The position numbers and the translations under genes are program-made. 14,182 nucleotides of DNA, from NCBI GenBank assembly GCA_030683195.1, contig JAUXQA010000245.1, forward strand, positions 1-14,182. Reading direction: 5' to 3'. How positions within the stretch are numbered: position 1 is the first letter of the stretch; each line of letters begins with the position of its first letter. This document shows, piece after piece, positions 13,884-14,182 of the stretch. Under the pieces are notes generated by a model, which was given only the letters and a program-made list of their open reading frames with translations, was not told the origin of the DNA and searched no databases. The DNA comes from Rhodoferax sp. (GTDB lineage Bacteria > Pseudomonadota > Gammaproteobacteria > Burkholderiales > Burkholderiaceae_C).

Positions 13884-14182
13884 ATGACTGCGGCCGAAGC
13901 CACTCCGGTCGGTGATTCGGCGCTGATTGAACGTTATCTGGAGCACGTGCGGGTTGAAAAACGCCTGGCTGCGCGCACCGTGGAGCTGTACTCACTGGAC
14001 CTGCAGAAGCTTGGCGACTGTGCTGCCCAGATCCCTGTGGCACTCCTGCAGGTTCAAAACCACCACATTCGCCGCTGGGTGGCGCAAATGCACTCGGGTG
14101 GGCGCAGTGGCCGTGGCATTGCCCTTATCTTGTCGGGCTGGCGGGGTTTCTATACCTGGCTGGGCCGCGAAGGCCGTGTGCC
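13884..14182 (+). CDS. xerC: Tyrosine recombinase XerC, N-terminal part (3' end outside window)
   Basis: XerC works with XerD at dif sites to resolve chromosome dimers. The first 99 residues are present and the frame runs off the window end. They form the SAM-like core-binding domain: LIERYLEHVRVEKRLAARTV (14-33), ELYSLDLQKL (34-43), HHIRRWVAQMHSGGRSGR (60-77) and ILSGWRGFYTWLGREG (82-97) match XerC helices. The catalytic Arg/Tyr domain is outside. ATG 13884 lies 10 bases after the preceding stop, with AGGG nearby as a ribosome site. The dapF-DUF484-xerC order supports a housekeeping recombinase, not a mobile-element integrase. Confidence 0.93.
   Translation, partial: MTAAEATPVGDSALIERYLEHVRVEKRLAARTVELYSLDLQKLGDCAAQIPVALLQVQNHHIRRWVAQMHSGGRSGRGIALILSGWRGFYTWLGREGRV

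Noticed and set aside
13884..14182. Tyrosine recombinase as sign of a mobile element
   Set aside because: Its position after dapF and DUF484 matches the housekeeping xerC locus.

Overview
The window looks like ordinary chromosome from a GC-rich betaproteobacterium, most likely Comamonadaceae (Rhodoferax/Polaromonas-like). This rests on remembered protein resemblance, the class A RNase P RNA, and two short in-frame inserts that resemble a dispersed repeat I recall from that family. No search was run. I see no phage, insertion sequence, CRISPR array, tRNA or rRNA.

Layout. Positions 1-4003 (+): the 3' part of pyrC, a NYN-domain protein with a lysine/alanine linker, a DUF3025 protein, the heat-shock membrane protease htpX behind a sigma-32-like promoter, and a LysE/RhtB exporter. 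Positions 4011-6775 (-): a COG2509-type FAD dehydrogenase downstream of cysteine synthase cysK. A 7-bp hairpin sits in the junction with the exporter. Positions 6817-7176 (+): RNase P RNA (rnpB), divergent from cysK. Positions 7211-7759 (-): an IscR-like Rrf2 regulator with no cysteines, divergent from an nhaR-type LysR regulator (7899-8798, +). The 139 bp between them hold a good sigma-70 promoter embedded in nested inverted repeats. Positions 8795-12218 (-): a Nudix/metallo-beta-lactamase fusion, an MtfA-type zinc peptidase and a pseudouridine-synthase-like protein whose catalytic motif is altered. Positions 12316-14182 (+): dapF, a DUF484 gene and the start of xerC, the same order as in E. 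coli.

The genes serve pyrimidine, cysteine and lysine/peptidoglycan synthesis, membrane proteostasis, RNA processing and chromosome dimer resolution. The points most worth a second look are: the cluster-less IscR-like regulator and its palindromic promoter near cysK; the probable pseudoenzyme in the pseudouridine synthase family; and the matching 55-bp inserts inside dapF and the Nudix/lactamase gene, which suggest one repeat family inserting in frame into essential or conserved genes.
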